Positions 4,941 to 7,447 of a DNA stretch of 7,447 nt are shown one piece after another. Source of the DNA: Candidatus Falkowbacteria bacterium CG23_combo_of_CG06-09_8_20_14_all_49_15 (GTDB taxonomy: Bacteria; Patescibacteriota; Patescibacteriia; Patescibacteriales; UM-FILTER-48-10). The stretch is from the NCBI GenBank assembly GCA_002771615.1, contig PCSD01000022.1:1-7447 (forward strand). The letters are read 5' to 3'. Position numbers and translations under genes: made by a program. Positions within the stretch are counted from its first letter, which is position 1; each line of letters starts with the position of its first letter. The notes beneath the pieces are model-generated. The model saw nothing but the letters and a program-made list of their open reading frames with translations, did no database searches and was not told the DNA's origin.

Positions 4941-7055
4941 ATGAATTTCATACCATCGCTACTGCCGGCAATAGAACACTTTCACATGGCAGGTTATTGG
5001 ATAGCTCTTTTCGCGGCTCTGTTTGAAACGACAATTGGTATCGGATTATTTATACCCGGTTCAACCATTATTTTGTTCACAGGAGCTTTAGCGGCTAAAG
5101 GATATTTTGATCTGGGCGATTTGCTCTGGTTCGCGGCAATCGGCGCTATTATAGGCGACAACATTAACTACTTCATAGGCAAAAAATATGGTGCCAAAAT
5201 TTTCTCCAAAGGTTTTTGGCTTATCAAGCCAGCTCACTTTATAAAAGGAGAAGAATTTTTTAAAAAACACGGAGCCAAAAGCGTCTTTATCGGTCGCTTC
5301 ATCCCCAGCCTAAAAGAAATCATTCCTCTGATTGCGGGAACATTCGGCATGAAGCGTTTATCTTTCATGCTTTGGAATATCCTTGGGGCTATTGGCTGGA
5401 CTCTCGTCTGGGTTTTACCCGGATACTTTTTAGCTCAATCGCTTGATCTCGCGACAATATGGCTGACACGCGCGGGGTTCTTTCTGACAATCTTTATTGC
5501 CATATTCCTCCTATTTTATATTTTAAAAATAATTCTCATCAAAAAAGGAAAAAAGCTTTTTTCTTTCTTGTCTTCAGTTTGGCAATCCATAAAACAGGCT
5601 ATAATTCAAAATCCTGAAGTCCAAAAATTCGTTAATCGCCATAAAACCATCTTTGAATTTTTGCAAAAACGATTAAACAGAAATAATTTTTATGGCTTAC
5701 CGCTTACACTTTTTTCTCTCGCCTTGCTTTATACGCTTTCCCTTTTCGGCGGAGTTATTGAGGAAATTATTAATTACGACATCATCGTTTCTACTGATAT
5801 TCGGGTCGCTAATTTGCTTGCAATTTTCAGAAACGCCGAGCTTGTAAGTTTTTTCTTTTGGGTTACATTGCTCGGCAAATGGCAGATTATTTTTATCTTT
5901 ACGATTGCCACTATTTCTATTTTATGGCTTTGGAAAAAACGTTCTTACATTATTCCGCTTTTGCTCTGTATCGTGGGAAGCGAAATTTTTACCTCTGCGG
6001 GAAAATTTATTTTTCACCGCGCCAGACCGGATATCGCCATTTATCCTGAAAATTCCTTCTCTTTTCCCAGCGGACATACCACCATTGCCATGGCGTTCTA
6101 TGGCTTTCTCGCCTACATGTTAATAAAAAACGCCAGGCAATGGAAAAGAAAAATAAATATCTTCTTTGCTAGCTTTATTCTGATAATTCTAATCGGCTTT
6201 AGCAGACTATATTTGGGCGTTCATTATGTCAGCGACGTTTGGGGAGGATATTTGGCCGGCGCAATTTGGCTGATCATCGCGATTGGTTTTTCAGAATATT
6301 TTCTATACAAAAAACAAAATGGCGAGGTTCTTCCTCAGAAAATAACAAAACACTTAGCGAGTATTGGCATTATTCTTGTTTCAGTATGCTGCTATTTTAT
6401 TTTTGCCTTTAACTATCAGATGCCCGCTTTGACAGCACCCCCAGAAGTCAAACAAATTACAATAAGCGATGGCCTAAGCATTTTTAACACTGACCGATCA
6501 AAATACACTGAAACATTATTAGGCAATACGCAAGAGCCGCTTAGTTTTATCATCATCGCTAAAAATGACGAGCAACTGATTGATTTATTTGAACAAGCTG
6601 GCTGGGAATTAGCTGATGATGTAAGTATTTCCAGCGTAGCAAAGTTGGCGCGTGCCGCTTTATGGAAAAATTCTTATTCCAAAGCGCCAATGACACCCGA
6701 TTTTTGGAATGCTAACGTGCATGATTTTGGTTTTGAAAAAGCGACTGATTCAGATAATGTTCGGACCAGACACCACGCGCGTTTTTGGAAAACAAATTAC
6801 ATTACGGAAAACGGAGACATAATTTATATCGGGACAGCCAGTTTTGACAGTAACATTAAATGGGGAGTAACACATCAAATCAACCCGGACATAGATACTG
6901 AACGAGAATTTTTATATAGCGACCTGCAAAAAACGGACATGATAATAAATGCGGAAAAACAGCAATTTGTTGATCCACAACTCGGAAACAATTTTTCCGG
7001 CGACTTATTTTTTACTGATGGAAAATTGTATTTAATTTCCATAAAAGAAAAATAA
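4941..7055 (+). CDS. Fused DedA/VTT - PAP2 phosphatase - LssY_C membrane protein
   Basis: A 704-residue polytopic membrane protein with three modules. Residues 18-165 are a DedA/VTT domain: E29 before IPG (38-40), GDNINYFIGKKYG (72-84) and GRFIPSLKEIIPLIAG (118-133), with R119 kept and Lys125 where many DedA proteins have a second Arg. DedA proteins are linked to lipid-carrier scrambling or transport. Residues about 250-455 form a PAP2 lipid phosphatase with all three motifs intact: KFIFHRARP 355-363, PSGH 376-379 and SRLYLGVHYVSD 421-432. After a membrane segment near 471-491, residues about 510-700 match the soluble LssY C-terminal domain, named after the Legionella secretion-locus protein; its function is unknown. 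The pairing suggests dephosphorylation of a polyprenyl pyrophosphate or phospholipid coupled to movement across the membrane, which is inference. The gene is clearly more AT-rich than the recQ operon. The start follows the first ATG with a hydrophobic N-terminus. Confidence 0.92.
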   Translation: MNFIPSLLPAIEHFHMAGYWIALFAALFETTIGIGLFIPGSTIILFTGALAAKGYFDLGDLLWFAAIGAIIGDNINYFIGKKYGAKIFSKGFWLIKPAHFIKGEEFFKKHGAKSVFIGRFIPSLKEIIPLIAGTFGMKRLSFMLWNILGAIGWTLVWVLPGYFLAQSLDLATIWLTRAGFFLTIFIAIFLLFYILKIILIKKGKKLFSFLSSVWQSIKQAIIQNPEVQKFVNRHKTIFEFLQKRLNRNNFYGLPLTLFSLALLYTLSLFGGVIEEIINYDIIVSTDIRVANLLAIFRNAELVSFFFWVTLLGKWQIIFIFTIATISILWLWKKRSYIIPLLLCIVGSEIFTSAGKFIFHRARPDIAIYPENSFSFPSGHTTIAMAFYGFLAYMLIKNARQWKRKINIFFASFILIILIGFSRLYLGVHYVSDVWGGYLAGAIWLIIAIGFSEYFLYKKQNGEVLPQKITKHLASIGIILVSVCCYFIFAFNYQMPALTAPPEVKQITISDGLSIFNTDRSKYTETLLGNTQEPLSFIIIAKNDEQLIDLFEQAGWELADDVSISSVAKLARAALWKNSYSKAPMTPDFWNANVHDFGFEKATDSDNVRTRHHARFWKTNYITENGDIIYIGTASFDSNIKWGVTHQINPDIDTEREFLYSDLQKTDMIINAEKQQFVDPQLGNNFSGDLFFTDGKLYLISIKEK

Positions 7056-7058
7056 GGA

Positions 7059-7107
7059 GTTTTGAAAAATGGAATTCACCCCCAGCCCCTCTTCTATTTT
7101 TCAAAAC
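7059..7107 (+). other. 16-bp hairpin over the start of a short reading frame
   Basis: GTTTTGAAAAATGGAA (7059-7074) pairs with TTCTATTTTTCAAAAC (7092-7107) along all 16 positions (one G-T), with a 17-nt pyrimidine-rich loop. The ATG at 7069-7071 is inside the 5' arm, and the last base of the SD is the first base of the stem. No T tract follows on the plus strand, so it is not a standard terminator. Confidence 0.6.
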
Positions 7108-7209
7108 AAAAAAATCAAATACAATAATAAAAAGCCCACCAAAAACGGAATAATATGGATAATTTTTTCAAAAATACGCAAGGCACGTTGCGCTCTCACT
7201 TACGCTTAG
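7069..7209 (+). CDS. Possible 46-codon gene or truncated gene start
   Basis: TAAGGAG overlaps the stop of the preceding gene and gives AAGGAG (7054-7059) nine bases before ATG, the best SD in the window. The 46-residue frame is polar and Lys/Asn-rich (MEFTPSPSSIFQNKKIKYNN at the start), then has a brief hydrophobic run GIIWIIF (27-33), and ends at TAG 7207-7209 inside GC-richer repetitive DNA. I recognise no family. Either it is a real small protein or, more likely, the first codons of a gene whose remainder was replaced by the attC-like DNA. The start lies in a hairpin. Confidence 0.35.
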   Translation: MEFTPSPSSIFQNKKIKYNNKKPTKNGIIWIIFSKIRKARCALTYA

Positions 7210-7222
7210 CTCCGTTCGGCTC

Positions 7223-7320
7223 GCCTAACACAGTATATGCGGTTCGCTCGTTGCACTTCGCTCTCCCCTATTTTGCTCCGTTTCACTCCGCAAAACATCG
7301 CATACGCTGAAACGTTGTGC
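7223..7320. other. attC-like recombination site (98 bp, nested inverted boxes)
   Basis: Outer boxes GCCTAAC (7223-7229) and GTTGTGC (7314-7320) are inverted with one mismatch and one G-T, keeping the AAC/GTT core of integron attC sites. Inner boxes CAGTATATGCG (7231-7241) and CGCATACGCTG (7299-7309) pair at 10 of 11 positions. Asymmetric unpaired spacers (A versus AAAC) and an extrahelical AT (7297-7298) next to GTT/AAC (7242-7244 with 7294-7296) fit attC geometry. Read on the minus strand the terminal box is GTTAGGC, an exact fit to GTTRRRY. The centre is not well paired, and no integron integrase or second complete site is visible. Confidence 0.4.
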
Positions 7321-7447
7321 AAAATATAAATTTATAAAAATCACACATTTAAATATGTTGGTTTCCAGAATCTAACGCAACACTTTCAATGTTTAATATT
7401 AGTGAATTAATTTAAAAAGCGCTTAGCAGTAATTAGTTTTTTTGTAA
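7321..7447. other. AT-rich terminal region, no recognised feature
   Basis: AT-rich sequence to the end of the window with no convincing reading frame, tRNA or strong hairpin. ATCTAAC at 7370-7376 (minus strand GTTAGAT) fits the degenerate outer-box consensus of attC sites, but no partner box lies inside the window, so it may be chance. Confidence 0.4.

Noticed and set aside
1..7447. CRISPR array, toxin-antitoxin pair or defence operon
   Set aside because: No regularly spaced repeat set and no matching gene pair are visible.

Overview
The window looks like a piece of a bacterial chromosome, most likely from the Candidate Phyla Radiation (Patescibacteria, Parcubacteria-like). This placement is inference. 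It rests on the gene types (a soluble polyprenyl-phosphate glycosyltransferase, an HTH_40-type RecQ, a Trm9/ALKBH8-like methyltransferase, a minimal PF06262-type zincin, a DedA-PAP2-LssY fusion), on tRNA genes without an encoded CCA end, on often weak Shine-Dalgarno (SD) sequences, and on promoters with a TTGAAA-like -35 and a TATAAT or TGnTATnnT -10. No rRNA or lineage marker is present.

Region 1 (1-105) is non-coding. It holds two 9-bp direct repeats 24 bp apart that resemble the inner end of an insertion sequence. Region 2 (106-943) has a minus-strand family 2 glycosyltransferase and an AT-rich divergent promoter region. Region 3 (944-4121) is a compact plus-strand operon: recQ, a Trm9-like SAM methyltransferase 11 nt later, and a small HExxH metallopeptidase whose start overlaps the previous stop (ATGA). 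DNA unwinding, probable tRNA wobble modification and a minimal protease are thus co-transcribed.

Region 4 (4122-4787) is a tRNA transcription unit. A 20-bp tandem repeat carries the -35 of a good promoter. A short terminator-like hairpin starts about 4 nt after the predicted transcription start. Then come tRNA-Arg(TCG), tRNA-Met(CAT) and tRNA-Lys(CTT), and an intrinsic terminator. tRNA-Arg lies inside an imperfect inverted repeat of roughly 29 pairs, so the primary transcript could fold into a long processing stem. tRNA-Lys is enclosed by a shorter stem that reuses the same AT-rich 12-mer. The Met-Lys spacer contains two strong GC-rich hairpins of unknown role.

Region 5 (4788-7055) is a promoter and one long membrane protein gene joining DedA/VTT, PAP2 phosphatase and LssY_C modules, clearly more AT-rich than the recQ operon. 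Region 6 (7056-7447) starts with a well-placed SD and a 46-codon reading frame whose start lies in a 16-bp hairpin. It continues into a 98-bp element with nested inverted boxes resembling an integron attC site, plus a second copy of its half-site. The last 127 bases hold nothing I can call. The most unusual parts are the tRNA-enclosing stems and the attC-like element. I did not find an obvious new multi-gene defence or mobile system.
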